Both the position numbers and the translations under genes were made by a program. This document shows positions 25,641-35,031 of a stretch of DNA of 46,643 nt, piece after piece (the stretch's first letter is position 1; every line of letters begins with the position of its first letter). The notes beneath the pieces are model-generated. The model saw only the letters and a list, made by a program, of their open reading frames with translations. It ran no database searches and had not been told where the DNA came from. Source of the DNA: Clostridia bacterium (lineage in GTDB: Bacteria; Bacillota; Clostridia; Oscillospirales; CAG-272); contig JAQYLJ010000030.1 of assembly GCA_028720145.1 (NCBI GenBank), forward strand, positions 1-46,643, read 5' to 3'.

Positions 25641-25650
25641 TATTCTTGAT

Positions 25651-25800
25651 TGTAGGGCGGGGCTTGCTCCCGCCGCTTTTTCGTTGGAAAACAAAAAACA
25701 AGGGTATGGTCGGGAACGATTCATCGTTTGACAATCTTTCCGAATTTGGTAGACTTGATTTCGTTTTTTCGGAGGGCGCAAGCCCCTGCCCTACGGCAGA
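25651..25800. repeat. Two GGCGGGAGCAAGCC palindromes and flanks
   Basis: An inverted copy at 25651-25675 and a diverged direct copy at 25769-25796. Bases 25745-25796 match the start of the window (48-96), showing a longer shared unit. Confidence 0.65.
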
Positions 25801-25851
25801 AGCAATACGGGGCAACCGTCGCCTTCCGGTCTGCGTGCCGTTCGACTAAAC

Positions 25852-25890
25852 ACAAAAGAAAAAAACGGGGGAGCCGATTTGGCTCCCCCG
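25852..25890 (-). terminator. Terminator of the BspA-type gene
   Basis: On the minus strand, CGGGGGAGCC / GGCTCCCCCG with a 5-nt loop, followed by a seven-T run. Confidence 0.93.
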
Positions 25891-25914
25891 AAAGTGTCGG
25901 GTGCGGGATAGGGG

Positions 25915-28900
25915 TTAGGCTTCTGCGACGAGGGCGAGGAAGTCCGCGTAGGAAATCCCGTAGTTGACGGCGTAGGTCGCGTTGACATACACCTGACCGG
26001 CATTCGCGTCCGCCCACTTGCTGTCGGTGATGCGGAACTCGTGTCCGGGATTGACACCGATGACATTCCAGTCCGCGCTCCAGGTCGACGGCAGGGCATC
26101 TGCCGAGGCGAGATCGGTGCCGATCGCGAGGGTGTCGGAGCAACCGCTGAACAGACACCGTCCGACACCGTCCTGCCCAATCAGGGTGCTCGACGAGAGA
26201 TAGACGGCTTTCAGCGAGGTGCAACCCGCGAAGGCGTAGTCGCCGATGGAAGTGATGGACGAATTGATGACGATCGTCTCAATGTCGGTTCTGCCGTAGA
26301 ACGCATACGCCGAGATGGAACCGCCGCCCGGGATGGTCGGGAGCACCACATTCTTCTCTGTGCCGCGGTAACCGACGATGACCTTCTTGTTGTAGATGAG
26401 GAAGCCGTTTTCATCCTCTTTGATGAGGGAGTTCTTCATGCTGTTCTGTTTGCTCGTGACATGCGAGTTTTTGTCGGTCAGGTTACCGATATTCGCACTC
26501 CCGAGATTCACGACCTCGGTGAGGTGCGGGCAGTCCGCGTACCAGTAGTTCCCGAACGAGGTGACCGATGCCGGGAATACGCATTGAACGAGCGAGGTGC
26601 AACGGTTAAAGCAGAACGCACCGATGGACGCGAGCGTGTCGGGGAACGAAATCTCGGAGAGGGCGGAGCAACCGGCAAAGCAGTTCATGCCCAGCGCGAG
26701 GTTCGCACCTGCCGAGATGGTGACGACGCGCAGATTCTTACATTCCGAGAAAGCGCCGTCTCCGACGGTCGAGAGGACCGTGCTGTTCAGGGTAATCTCG
26801 GTGAGAGGCGTATTCGAGAATGCGTGCCCGTCAATGGCTTGCAAGTTGGTCGAGAGGGTCGCAGATTCGAGCGCGGAAGAATCGAAGGCGTGTGCTCCGA
26901 TCCGAAGGATTCTGTTGCTGAAAGTGACTTTCGTGACCGCGGAGTACGCAAATGCGTAGGGGGCGACGGAGTATCCGCTCCCGTTGTAGTTCGCGGGGAG
27001 GGTGATCTCGGTTGCGTCTCCGGTGTAACCGAGCAGGTAGTACATGGTTCTGGTGCCGGCTCCGCTCTCGACTTCCATCGCATAGAAGAGATAGTCATTG
27101 GTCGCGAGGATGCCCGAGACGGTCGTAACGGAAACCGCGTTACGGGTAAGTCCGCCGTTGGTGTAGGCACCCGCCGTCAGGGTGAGCGCGGTGTTGTTAT
27201 GGTTGACGACCTCCCAGAGGTAATGGCAACCGTTGAACGCGGAGGTGCCGATATCGGTAAGACCCGCACCGACCGTCACGCTCATCAGGCGGGAGCAGTT
27301 TTCAAACGCGTGCGCGCCGACCGTCTCTACACTGTCGGGCAGGACGAGTTGCAGGAGCCGCGCGTTCTCGTAGAACGCGTATTCTCCGATGGTGGTGAGA
27401 GTGGTCGGGAGTGCAAAGTTTTCAAGACGGGAGCAACCCGTAAACGCATAGGGAGCGATCGCGGTGACCGCGCCGTTCGCATTGACGGTTTTGAGGTTCT
27501 CGCAACCCGAGCAGAGCAGTTCGGGGATGGAGGTGACACCCGTGCCGAGCGTCAGGGTGACAAGACCGCTCTCTTGGAACGCGGATACCCCAAGGGTGGT
27601 GACGGCGTTCGGGACGGTGACACGCGTGAGTGCGGAGCAGCCATAGAACGCCGAGTCCCCGATGGTGGTGAAGCCGCTCGAGGTCGGCAGGGCGATCGAG
27701 GTCAGCGCCGTGCAGCAGGCGAATGCTTCTTTCCCGATGGCAGTCGGTTTGGCATTGGTAGCGTCAACCGTTTCGAGAGAGAGACAGTCGGCGAATGCGC
27801 GGTTGCCGATCTCGATGACTCCCGCGGGGATGGTGACGGATTGCAGACCGACACAGCCGCGGAACGCATTTTCGGAGATGCGATAGGATTTCCCGTTATA
27901 ATCGGCGGGGAGGGTCAGGTCGGTGTCCGTGCCGGTGTAGCCGATGAGATAGACATTCGAGGCGTTCGAGGGGTCTGCCATGAATACGAATCCGTCCACT
28001 TCGTCGAGTCGGAATTCATCCAGCGAGCGACCGATGGTGAAGGGCGTGTAACGCGCGACATTCCCGCAACTCGATGTGCCTTTGTTGACGCGCAGGGTAC
28101 CGTTGTTGATGACATCCGCCAAGCGGTAGCAACCGAGGAATGCCGCAGAGTCACTGCTGATGAACGTCTCCTCTCCGATGATGACCCCGAAGAGCGAGGT
28201 GCAGTCGCGGAACGCGCCTTCCCCGATATCATCGACCGAGGAGAGGTCGACCGTATGGATTGCGGTATTCCGGAACGCATTCCGACCGATTGCCGTGAGG
28301 GAGGCGGGGAAAGTGACATTCGAGAGCGCCGTGCAGCCGCGGAACGCATCTTCTTTCACTTCGGTGAGCGACGAAGACAGGGTGACCGACGAAGGCAGGG
28401 TGACCGAGACGAGTGAAGTGCACCCGCTGAACAGTCTCTCGGGAATCACTTTCAGCGTGTTCGGGAGGACGACCGAGGTCAGCGCCGTGCAGTTCGCGAA
28501 AGTGGCGGCGGGGATGGTCGAGACCGACTTCCCGATTGTAAGAGAAGTCAGCTTCTGCGCCCCTTCAAAGATGCCGCTCGCGGAGGCGGAGGCGGTTGAT
28601 TTCTTTGCGTTCCAGGTCAGCGTTTCGAGTGACCGACAGTTCGCGAACGCGTCGGCTTTGACCACCATCACGCCTTCGCCGACCGAGAGGGTCTTCATCT
28701 CGGAGCAGTTCGCAAAGGCGGAAACGCCGATGGTCTTCACGCTGTTCGGGATGGTGACCGAGGTCAGCTGGGTATTTGCGTAGAATGCGTAATCGCCGAC
28801 AGCCGTCGCGGTCTCGGGGAGGGTCACTTCGGTGGCTCTTCCGTCGTAGCCGACCACGATGGTCTCTTCAAACAGCAGAAAGCCGTTCGCATCCGTCTTG

Positions 28901-29550
28901 ATGGCGGAAGCCCCGGGCGCGACGATCTCCTGAATCTGATCGCAGCCGGAGAATGCGGCGGTCGCGCTGCTCTTGATGGCGTCGGGAATCTGTACCGAGA
29001 CGAGGGACAGGCAGTTCTCGAACGCCTTCGATTCCAAATTGGTCACACCGTCGAGATTGACCTCCCGCACACGGTAGCAGTTGCGGAACGCGCCGGTCAT
29101 GATCGACTTGACGCCCCCCGCGGTGATGACGCGGCGGAGGTTCGAGCAATTCTCAAACGCCCCTCTGCCGATTGCCTGAACGCCGCCGAAGTCAATCCAG
29201 ACGATGGCGTCCATATCGGAGAACGCGTAGGCGGCGATGTCCTTAACATCCCTCCCGAAAGTCAGAGAGGTGACCTCGGACGCATATTGCTTCCACGCCG
29301 GGGTCTCGCCGTTCAGGTCGTAATTGTACATGGTGTCGACCATGCCGTCCACCACCATGGAGCCGTCTGCGTAGATCTTCCATGTCGCGCCGTCGGACGA
29401 GGTCCCCTCATGCACCACGGCACCCGACGCGGTGAGCGAGAGGGTCGACCCGTCTCCGTCTCCCGGAATCGCGGCAACGCAGGAAAAGAGACAGAAGACC
29501 GAGAGGGTCAGCACGAGCGCCAATCCAAACAGTGTTACGAGTTTCTTCAT
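25915..29550 (-). CDS. BspA-type leucine-rich-repeat surface lipoprotein
   Basis: A 1211-residue protein. Residues 1-24 are a signal peptide ending in LFSC, a plausible lipobox with Cys 24. Nearly all the rest is LRR_5 repeats of about 23 residues (for example VTIPNSVKTIGVSAFANCSE). Four short blocks of the form GY(T)G...LP occur near residues 230, 530, 835 and 1050 and divide the array into modules. Such proteins are exported and often bind host or matrix proteins. ATG 29550 is chosen because GGAGG lies 8 nt upstream; an in-frame TTG at 29565 overlaps that site. No sortase motif is seen, which fits a lipid anchor. Confidence 0.88.
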   Translation of the reverse strand: MKKLVTLFGLALVLTLSVFCLFSCVAAIPGDGDGSTLSLTASGAVVHEGTSSDGATWKIYADGSMVVDGMVDTMYNYDLNGETPAWKQYASEVTSLTFGRDVKDIAAYAFSDMDAIVWIDFGGVQAIGRGAFENCSNLRRVITAGGVKSIMTGAFRNCYRVREVNLDGVTNLESKAFENCLSLVSVQIPDAIKSSATAAFSGCDQIQEIVAPGASAIKTDANGFLLFEETIVVGYDGRATEVTLPETATAVGDYAFYANTQLTSVTIPNSVKTIGVSAFANCSEMKTLSVGEGVMVVKADAFANCRSLETLTWNAKKSTASASASGIFEGAQKLTSLTIGKSVSTIPAATFANCTALTSVVLPNTLKVIPERLFSGCTSLVSVTLPSSVTLSSSLTEVKEDAFRGCTALSNVTFPASLTAIGRNAFRNTAIHTVDLSSVDDIGEGAFRDCTSLFGVIIGEETFISSDSAAFLGCYRLADVINNGTLRVNKGTSSCGNVARYTPFTIGRSLDEFRLDEVDGFVFMADPSNASNVYLIGYTGTDTDLTLPADYNGKSYRISENAFRGCVGLQSVTIPAGVIEIGNRAFADCLSLETVDATNAKPTAIGKEAFACCTALTSIALPTSSGFTTIGDSAFYGCSALTRVTVPNAVTTLGVSAFQESGLVTLTLGTGVTSIPELLCSGCENLKTVNANGAVTAIAPYAFTGCSRLENFALPTTLTTIGEYAFYENARLLQLVLPDSVETVGAHAFENCSRLMSVTVGAGLTDIGTSAFNGCHYLWEVVNHNNTALTLTAGAYTNGGLTRNAVSVTTVSGILATNDYLFYAMEVESGAGTRTMYYLLGYTGDATEITLPANYNGSGYSVAPYAFAYSAVTKVTFSNRILRIGAHAFDSSALESATLSTNLQAIDGHAFSNTPLTEITLNSTVLSTVGDGAFSECKNLRVVTISAGANLALGMNCFAGCSALSEISFPDTLASIGAFCFNRCTSLVQCVFPASVTSFGNYWYADCPHLTEVVNLGSANIGNLTDKNSHVTSKQNSMKNSLIKEDENGFLIYNKKVIVGYRGTEKNVVLPTIPGGGSISAYAFYGRTDIETIVINSSITSIGDYAFAGCTSLKAVYLSSSTLIGQDGVGRCLFSGCSDTLAIGTDLASADALPSTWSADWNVIGVNPGHEFRITDSKWADANAGQVYVNATYAVNYGISYADFLALVAEA

Positions 29551-29626
29551 AGGTTGCGCCTCCAAAAAAGTACTGTCTTGCCCGCCGCGCGATGCGCGCG
29601 CGGACAGAGCAATTTTAAGTGAATAG

Positions 29627-29656
29627 ATTATACATCATCTATCTTTCCCCTTGCAA
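29627..29656 (-). promoter_or_regulatory. Promoter of the BspA-type gene
   Basis: On the minus strand, TTGCAA (29656-29651), 18 bp, TATAAT (29632-29627). Confidence 0.65.
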
Positions 29657-29794
29657 GAGCGAACGGGCATTTTCTAAAAAGCTGACAAAAACAAATTTTC
29701 TTTTTGTGCGAATTGCTGTTTCACGGGCGGGGGCATGGGCGCATAAGATGCTATCGGGGGTTCTCCCGCCAATCTGAATAAAGGGGCGACCGCA

Positions 29795-29872
29795 ATGAAA
29801 ATCGTCGTGGTACATTCTCCGCGGATTCTTCGACCGCTGCTCCGCCGTCTGTTCGGGATCAAAAAGGTCTAG
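29795..29872 (+). CDS. spoVM: SpoVM-like spore-coat anchoring peptide
   Basis: A 25-residue frame, MKIVVVHSPRILRPLLRRLF then GIKKV. SpoVM is a 26-residue amphipathic helix that binds the positively curved forespore membrane and recruits SpoIVA. The match to B. subtilis SpoVM keeps Pro 9, Leu 12, Arg 17 and Gly 21 in register, and the basic amphipathic pattern is maintained. AAAGGGG lies 7-14 nt upstream. It is shorter than most gene callers report. I saw no clear sigma-E promoter, and no other gene fits 29660-30000. Confidence 0.75.
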   Translation: MKIVVVHSPRILRPLLRRLFGIKKV

Positions 29873-30008
29873 CCCGACAACGGCAGGGTTTTGGGGTGCC
29901 CGTCTCGGCAGGGTCTCCGGGGTCTCTCGGGGGCGGAGTCGGGCGGACGCCCCTGATTTGGTCTTCGCGGTGCGGCTGTGAGCATCTCTCCCTCAGCACC
30001 CGTCTGCG

Positions 30009-30056
30009 CAAAACGAAAACACGAAGAGTTGCCGTATTTTCGGCTCCTCTCCGTGT
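30009..30056 (-). terminator. Terminator after mnmG
   Basis: On the minus strand, ACACGGAGAG / CTCTTCGTGT (one G-U pair) encloses a smaller GCCG...CGGC hairpin, followed by TTTTCGTTTT. Confidence 0.8.
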
Positions 30057-30096
30057 ATTTTTGTTCTCTCGCGACTCGTGCGGGTATGGGGCAATA

Positions 30097-31992
30097 TCAG
30101 GATTCGTTTCGCCCGAGATAGACGAGTAGCACACCGATATCTGCCGGGTTTACCCCGCTGATTCGCCCTGCCTGCCCGATGCTGAGCGGGCGCATGGCGG
30201 CGAGCTTCTGCGCCGCCTCGATACGGAGCCCCTTGATGGACAGGTAGTCGAGGTCGGGGGGGAGAACACGGCGTTCGAGTTTCTCCTGCCGCTCGACCTC
30301 CGCGAGTTCGCGCTTGATATAACCCTCGAACTTGACCTGCGTCTCGACCGTGGTAATCACCGCGCGCGGGAGTGCGGGGCGGCTCGGGTCGAGGGGCGCG
30401 AGGTTCTCATAGCTTACCTCGGGGCGTTTGAGAAGTTCCGCCAGTTTGATGCCGGTTTTGATGGGCGCGGTCCCGAGGGACGCGAGATAGGCGTTGTGCT
30501 CTTCGGTGGGGGTGACAACGGTGGACTCGAGCCGTTTGGTCTCGCACGCGATTGCCGTGCGTTTTTGCTCGAACGCCGCGTAGCGCTCGTCTCCAATGAG
30601 CCCCACCCGTCGACCGAGGTCGGTCAGGCGCAAGTCGGCGTTATCCTGTCTGAGAATCAGGCGGTACTCCGAGCGCGAGGTCATCATGCGATAGGGTTCG
30701 TTCGTCCCTTTGGTGACGAGGTCGTCAATGAGGGTCCCGATATAGGAAGAGGAACGGGTGAGCACGAGGGGCTCTTCCCCTTTGACGGCGAGGGCGGCAT
30801 TGATACCTGCGACAAGTCCCTGTGCCGCGGCTTCCTCATACCCCGAGGTGCCGTTGAACTGTCCCGCGCCGTACAGCCCGGGGTAATCCTTGAATTCCAG
30901 CGTGGGGAGCAGCTGCGTGGGGTCGATGCAGTCGTATTCGATGGCGTAGGCGTAACGCATGATCTCGGCGTTCTCGAACCCGGGGAGGGTCTTAATCATC
31001 TCTTCCTGTACCGAGACGGGGAGCGAGGTCGAGAATCCTTGCAGATACATTTCCTCGGTATCGCGCCCGCAGGGTTCGACGAAGAGCTGATGCCTGTCCT
31101 TATCCGAGAAGCGGACGAGTTTGTCCTCGATGGAGGGGCAGTAGCGCGGACCCGTGCCGTGGATCTTCCCCGAGTACATGGCGCTCTCACCGATATGCTC
31201 TCGGATGACGCGGTGGGTCTCGGCGTTGGTGTAGACGATATGACAGGGCATTTGCGGAATATGTGCAAATTCTTCGGGGTTCGTATCCGCGGAGAACGGG
31301 AGCGCGGGGACATCTCCTCTCTGTTCTTCCAGCGCGTCAAAGCGGATGGAGCGGCGATGCACCCGCGCGGGGGTTCCCGTCTTGAACCTGCGGAGGGAGA
31401 TGCCCGCGGCGCGGAGCGAGTCCGAAAGCCCCTCGGCGGGCATCATACCGTCGGGACCGCCCGGATAGGAGACCGCGCCGACAAAGATGGCGGAAGAGGC
31501 GTATGTGCCGGTCGCCAGAACGATCGCATCCGCCTCCCAGATGTCTCCGAGCTGCGTCTTGACGCCGACGGCGCGCCGCCGTCCGTCCGGCTCCTCCTTG
31601 AAGAGAATCTCGGTCACCATCGCCTGTACGAGCCGCAGATGCGGGGTTTTCTCGACGGTGTGCTTCATACGGATGCGGTACGCCATACGGTCCGCCTGTA
31701 TTCTGCGGGAATGTACGGCTCCGCCCCGTCCCGCGTTCAGGGTACGGGACTGCAAAGTGACGGCATCCGCCGCCCGCCCCATCTCGCCCCCGAGGGCATC
31801 GATCTCATAGACGAGGTGGCCTTTCCCCGTCCCGCCGATCGACGGGTTACAGGGCATATTTCCCACGGCGTCCAACTGAATCGTGAAGAGGACGGTGTCG
31901 AGGGAGAGCCGTGCGGCGGCGAGCGCCGCTTCAATGCCCGCGTGCCCCGCGCCGACGACAATGACGCGGGTGTGTTTTATTTGGTCTGCCAT
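30097..31992 (-). CDS. mnmG: tRNA uridine-5-carboxymethylaminomethyl enzyme MnmG (GidA)
   Basis: A 631-residue FAD protein of normal length. The dinucleotide-binding motif [14 protein letters not shown] is at the N-terminus, followed by [15 protein letters not shown] and [14 protein letters not shown]. With MnmE it modifies U34 of several tRNAs. ATG 31992 with GGAG upstream is preferred to a TTG at 32010. In Firmicutes mnmG lies near oriC, next to rsmG, noc and soj-spo0J. Here rsmG and mnmE are not visible, but parB-parA lie 2.2 kb upstream. Confidence 0.97.
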   Translation of the reverse strand: MADQIKHTRVIVVGAGHAGIEAALAAARLSLDTVLFTIQLDAVGNMPCNPSIGGTGKGHLVYEIDALGGEMGRAADAVTLQSRTLNAGRGGAVHSRRIQADRMAYRIRMKHTVEKTPHLRLVQAMVTEILFKEEPDGRRRAVGVKTQLGDIWEADAIVLATGTYASSAIFVGAVSYPGGPDGMMPAEGLSDSLRAAGISLRRFKTGTPARVHRRSIRFDALEEQRGDVPALPFSADTNPEEFAHIPQMPCHIVYTNAETHRVIREHIGESAMYSGKIHGTGPRYCPSIEDKLVRFSDKDRHQLFVEPCGRDTEEMYLQGFSTSLPVSVQEEMIKTLPGFENAEIMRYAYAIEYDCIDPTQLLPTLEFKDYPGLYGAGQFNGTSGYEEAAAQGLVAGINAALAVKGEEPLVLTRSSSYIGTLIDDLVTKGTNEPYRMMTSRSEYRLILRQDNADLRLTDLGRRVGLIGDERYAAFEQKRTAIACETKRLESTVVTPTEEHNAYLASLGTAPIKTGIKLAELLKRPEVSYENLAPLDPSRPALPRAVITTVETQVKFEGYIKRELAEVERQEKLERRVLPPDLDYLSIKGLRIEAAQKLAAMRPLSIGQAGRISGVNPADIGVLLVYLGRNES

Positions 31993-32025
31993 AGCGTTTT
32001 GCTCCGACAAATGGTTTTACGGGAG

Positions 32026-32049
32026 AAAAGTGCCGTCGCCGGCACTTTT
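32026..32049 (-). terminator. Terminator between the helical-protein gene and mnmG
   Basis: AAAAGTGCCG - 4-nt loop - CGGCACTTTT, symmetrical. It lies in the 82-bp gap, so mnmG may need its own promoter. Confidence 0.85.
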
Positions 32050-32074
32050 CCAAATGAAGTTTTCGGGGGTGGGG

Positions 32075-32626
32075 TTATGCCTCGACCTTTTTGGAGGACT
32101 TTTTCCGTGCGGGTTTCTTCTGCGCGGAGACATCCTCGGGGACGGGCTCTTCGGTCGGAATGACCGTGATGTCCTCGACCGGGACTTCCTCGGAGGTCTT
32201 CGCCGCGCGTTTCGCCTTGGCCTCTTCGACTTTGGCTTTGATTTCATCCGCGACCTCGGTGACCTTCTCCTTGACGGCGGTCACGCCCTCGGTGACCTTC
32301 TCTTTGATTTCGACCGCCTTGTCCTTCGCGGCTTCTCCACAGGTGCACGCCTTCTCTTTGGCTTCCGCGCACTTCTCTTTGGCGTGAGAGAAGGCACCTT
32401 TGATTTTCGCCACCGTCTTTTGGCAGACCTCGGAGGGGATAATCACACGGCACGAGCCATGCTCTTCTCCCTCGGCTGCTTTCGTGGCTTCTACGCGCCA
32501 GAGGAACGCGTCGACCGATACTTTCTTCGGCGCGTTTTCTTCTTCGCTCGCGGGCGTGACCGCAATGCGATAGGGGATGACAGCGGCGACCGCCGCGATT
32601 TTCAGAAGAGTTTTCAGTTTACACAT
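32075..32626 (-). CDS. Lys/Glu/Ala-rich helical protein with N-terminal hydrophobic segment
   Basis: A 183-residue protein of unknown function. Residues 1-25 (MCKLKTLLKIAAVAAVIPYR) may be a signal anchor. Residues about 75-145 are an 11-residue-like amphipathic pattern (AKDKAVEIKEKVTEGVTAVK), similar in composition to LEA or apolipoprotein-type helices. The C-terminus is acidic, then ends in a basic KKPARKKSSKK tail. AAGGAG precedes the ATG. A short Cys pair (CTCGEA) sits before the repeats. Terminators on both sides suggest its own transcript. Confidence 0.65.
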   Translation of the reverse strand: MCKLKTLLKIAAVAAVIPYRIAVTPASEEENAPKKVSVDAFLWRVEATKAAEGEEHGSCRVIIPSEVCQKTVAKIKGAFSHAKEKCAEAKEKACTCGEAAKDKAVEIKEKVTEGVTAVKEKVTEVADEIKAKVEEAKAKRAAKTSEEVPVEDITVIPTEEPVPEDVSAQKKPARKKSSKKVEA

Positions 32627-32687
32627 AGGAATGCTCCTTTCAAGTTCGGTACGGTATTCTTTACTTTGATAGTAACACAGGATAAGG

Positions 32688-32728
32688 AAAAATGCAAGTG
32701 CCGCACGGGAAAAAGGAAACCCGCGGCA
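32688..32728 (-). terminator. Probable terminator after the phosphopantetheinyl transferase gene
   Basis: On the minus strand, TGCCG-CGGG / CCCG-(TG)-CGGCA with a 2-nt bulge, then CTTGCATTTTT. The T-run is a few bases removed from the stem. Confidence 0.5.
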
Positions 32729-32765
32729 TTTTCTTCCGCTCGGCTCTCGGATAGCCGGCGAACCG

Positions 32766-33425
32766 TCAGACGGGGGAATCTTCGGACGGCGGGAGCAGAA
32801 CGGTTGCGGAGGCGTAGCGGATGCCGTGCGAGTCGAGGGGGTAGCTCACCTCGCGGGATTCGCCCAAGGCGATGAGACGATCTGCCTCCCGAAAGTCTGA
32901 CGAGCCCTCCCCCGTTGCTTTCCCTGCCGCTTCGGTCAGGCACCAAAGGCGGGTAAAGACCCGGGGTTTCTCGGATTCCGCCGTGCGTGCGAGCTCTTCC
33001 ATGAACGACGGGGAGAAGAAACGGTCTGCCGCACGGCATCTGCGGGCAAAGGCATCCCCCGACACAATCTCTTCAATATCCGTCCCGACCCGCGGGGCGA
33101 CCCCCGCCGCGCGCACGAGCGCGACACACGCCATACCTGCGGCGTGGGAGAGGGAGAACGAGAGGTCGGGTCGCGCCCGAAAATAGGGTTTCCCCGTGGG
33201 GGTATAGGCAATTTCGAGATGCGCATAGGATTCTCCCGCTTCCCGTAACACACGGCGCAGGGCGACCTCCGCCGCGAGACGGCGGGCTCGATCCTCGACC
33301 TTCCTCGGACTGCGGATGCGGGCGGCGCGCGAAAGCGGTAAGAGGGAGAGGAGCCCGTCCCGCTTCGCGTCGTCGAGATACGGATACATCTCTTCGGTCG
33401 TAAAGAAAAATTCAAACGGACTCAT
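32766..33425 (-). CDS. Sfp-type 4'-phosphopantetheinyl transferase
   Basis: A 219-residue protein with family elements in order: FSLSHA (90-95), VGTDIEEI (113-120; Asp 116 and Glu 118 bind Mg2+), and WCLTEAAGK (161-169). In the last motif the usual WxxKExxxK has Thr at the first Lys, while Glu 165 and Lys 169 remain. These enzymes load CoA's phosphopantetheine onto acyl or peptidyl carrier proteins. No polyketide or peptide synthetase is in the window, so the target may be fatty-acid ACP. The ATG overlaps the upstream stop (ATGA). Confidence 0.85.
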   Translation of the reverse strand: MSPFEFFFTTEEMYPYLDDAKRDGLLSLLPLSRAARIRSPRKVEDRARRLAAEVALRRVLREAGESYAHLEIAYTPTGKPYFRARPDLSFSLSHAAGMACVALVRAAGVAPRVGTDIEEIVSGDAFARRCRAADRFFSPSFMEELARTAESEKPRVFTRLWCLTEAAGKATGEGSSDFREADRLIALGESREVSYPLDSHGIRYASATVLLPPSEDSPV

Positions 33426-34150
33426 TTGACAAACAGCCCGACTATGTTGTCGAGGAAATTCATGACGATGAACCACAAAACCACCGTGATGACCGTGGTG
33501 TACAAAAGCCCCATGTAATCGTCGAGCGAGAACTTGGCGGCTTGTTCCTTTACATAATCGAGGCGATCTTCGCGGATATAGAAACGGGTGTCCTCACGGA
33601 CGGAGAGCACGAGACCCCGGCGGCGCAGCTCGCGCGCGTGTTCCCGCGTCTCTTTTTGCGCGGACTTATTGTTTGCGGATTCGGGGGCGGGAGAACCGTC
33701 CGACGCCGTAATTTTCGGCTCCGCGCCGTCTTGTACGGCGGGAGATGCGTCGGCTGCGGGTTCGGCTTCGGGTTCGGTTTCGCTCTGCGGCTCCTCCTCG
33801 CCGAATGCGTGTATCAAGGCGTCGATTTCTTCGGTCGACAGATTGCGGTAGAGCATACAGGCGGGGGAGCGCATGAGACGCATGAGGAGACGCGTGCGGA
33901 GTTTTTTCGGCGGGTAGCCGACCTCCTCGAGCGTCTTCCCCGCTTCCCGCCCGACGGCATCCGCGTCGCAGAGACGCGAGAGAAGTCGCGATTCCTGCGC
34001 GCGCCAAAAGGTGAAATAGGCGGCGGCGAAGAGGATGGCGACAGCGGCGGCGGTCACCAAATACGGGAGAAACGCGTATGCCCCGTTCCCCGCTTCCACG
34101 GTAAAGAGGTCGGCAAAGTAAGACCCTGCCGCAAGACAAAAGGCATGCAT
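33422..34150 (-). CDS. Membrane protein of unknown function between parB and the PPTase gene
   Basis: A 242-residue protein with a hydrophobic segment near 25-47 (LPYLVTAAAVAILFAAAYF), a Glu/Pro/Ala-rich acidic linker in the middle, and a C-terminal hydrophobic segment (YTTVITVVLWFIVMNFLDNI). No family is recognised. The ATG at 34150 is used; a TTG at 34159 overlapping the parB stop is an equally possible start, and no strong Shine-Dalgarno settles it. It is coupled to the PPTase gene. Confidence 0.65.
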   Translation of the reverse strand: MHAFCLAAGSYFADLFTVEAGNGAYAFLPYLVTAAAVAILFAAAYFTFWRAQESRLLSRLCDADAVGREAGKTLEEVGYPPKKLRTRLLMRLMRSPACMLYRNLSTEEIDALIHAFGEEEPQSETEPEAEPAADASPAVQDGAEPKITASDGSPAPESANNKSAQKETREHARELRRRGLVLSVREDTRFYIREDRLDYVKEQAAKFSLDDYMGLLYTTVITVVLWFIVMNFLDNIVGLFVK

Positions 34151-34155
34151 GAAAG

Positions 34156-35031
34156 TCAAATCTCGTCGAGGAATTCCGCGCCGCAGATTTGGGTCAGGAG
34201 CACCTCGAGGTCTTCGTTGTCGTCGTAGAACAGGGTCACGGATTTCTGTACGCCGCGGTCGGAAATCGAGACCTTGCGTCCGAGACGGGTCATCATGCGT
34301 TTCGCGAGGTCGGCGGCATAGTCCACCCGATAGGGTTTCTCTTTTTCGGGTTTCTCGGGGCGGTTCGCCCGCTTGACCGCTTTTTCGAGGTCACGCACCG
34401 AGAGACCTCCGCCCGCGACCTGCCGCGCGAGCAGAATCTGCGCTTCGGGGTTTTTACAGCCCGCCAAAGTGCGCGCGTGTCCCGCGGTGATGGAGCCGTT
34501 TTTCAAAAGCATGAGCACCTCTTCGGGCAGGTCGAGCAGGCGCAAGGCGTTCGCGATGGCGGGACGGCTCTTCCCGACCCGTTCCGCGAGCTTTTCCTGC
34601 GTGAGGTCAAAGTTGTCCATCAGCGCGCGGTAAGCCATCGCCTCTTCGAGCGGATTGAGATCCTGTCTCTGAATATTCTCGATGAGAGAGATTTCCGCTG
34701 CTTCCGCCTCGTCTTCATCGACGATAAGGGCGGGAATCTCATCCAGACCCGCCATCTTGCAGGCGCGCCAGCGGCGCTCCCCTGCGACGATCTGATAGCG
34801 GTCGTTCGGGAGGGGTCTGACCAAGATCGGCTGTAACAAACCGTGCACCGAAATGGATGAAGCGAGCCCGGCGAGCGCGTCTTCATCAAAATCTTTGCGG
34901 GGCTGGTCGCTCTTCGGCTCAATCATGGGGATGCGGAGGGTGCGGAGGCGGCTCTGCTTCTCCTCGTCTCCGCTGTTATCTGTGAAGAGGGCGTCGAGAC
35001 CGCGCCCGAGACCTGTCAGTTTGCTACTCAT
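34156..35031 (-). CDS. parB: Chromosome-partition protein ParB (Spo0J)
   Basis: A 291-residue ParB. The N-terminal LGRGLDALF peptide is the ParA-stimulating end. The CTP-binding domain has GERRWRA (84-90) and ENIQRQDLNPLEEA (118-131). The DNA-binding domain contains the helix-turn-helix LTQEKLAERVGKSRPAIANA. It loads at parS as a CTP-dependent sliding clamp to segregate origins; three parS sites lie at 36345-37445. AGGAG precedes the ATG. The gene is separated from parA by 348 bp, unlike the usual overlap. Confidence 0.96.
   Translation of the reverse strand: MSSKLTGLGRGLDALFTDNSGDEEKQSRLRTLRIPMIEPKSDQPRKDFDEDALAGLASSISVHGLLQPILVRPLPNDRYQIVAGERRWRACKMAGLDEIPALIVDEDEAEAAEISLIENIQRQDLNPLEEAMAYRALMDNFDLTQEKLAERVGKSRPAIANALRLLDLPEEVLMLLKNGSITAGHARTLAGCKNPEAQILLARQVAGGGLSVRDLEKAVKRANRPEKPEKEKPYRVDYAADLAKRMMTRLGRKVSISDRGVQKSVTLFYDDNEDLEVLLTQICGAEFLDEI

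Noticed and set aside
26041-28416. 791-codon open frame on the plus strand opposite the LRR gene
   Set aside because: It is the antisense shadow of a GC-rich repetitive gene. It has no ribosome binding site, family motif or plausible composition, while the minus strand has signal peptide, LRR motifs, promoter and terminator.
29700-29794. Sigma-E promoter before spoVM
   Set aside because: A CATAAGAT word at 29742 resembles a -10, but no matching -35 at the right distance was found.
30496-32163. 555-codon plus-strand frame opposite mnmG
   Set aside because: Antisense shadow of mnmG.
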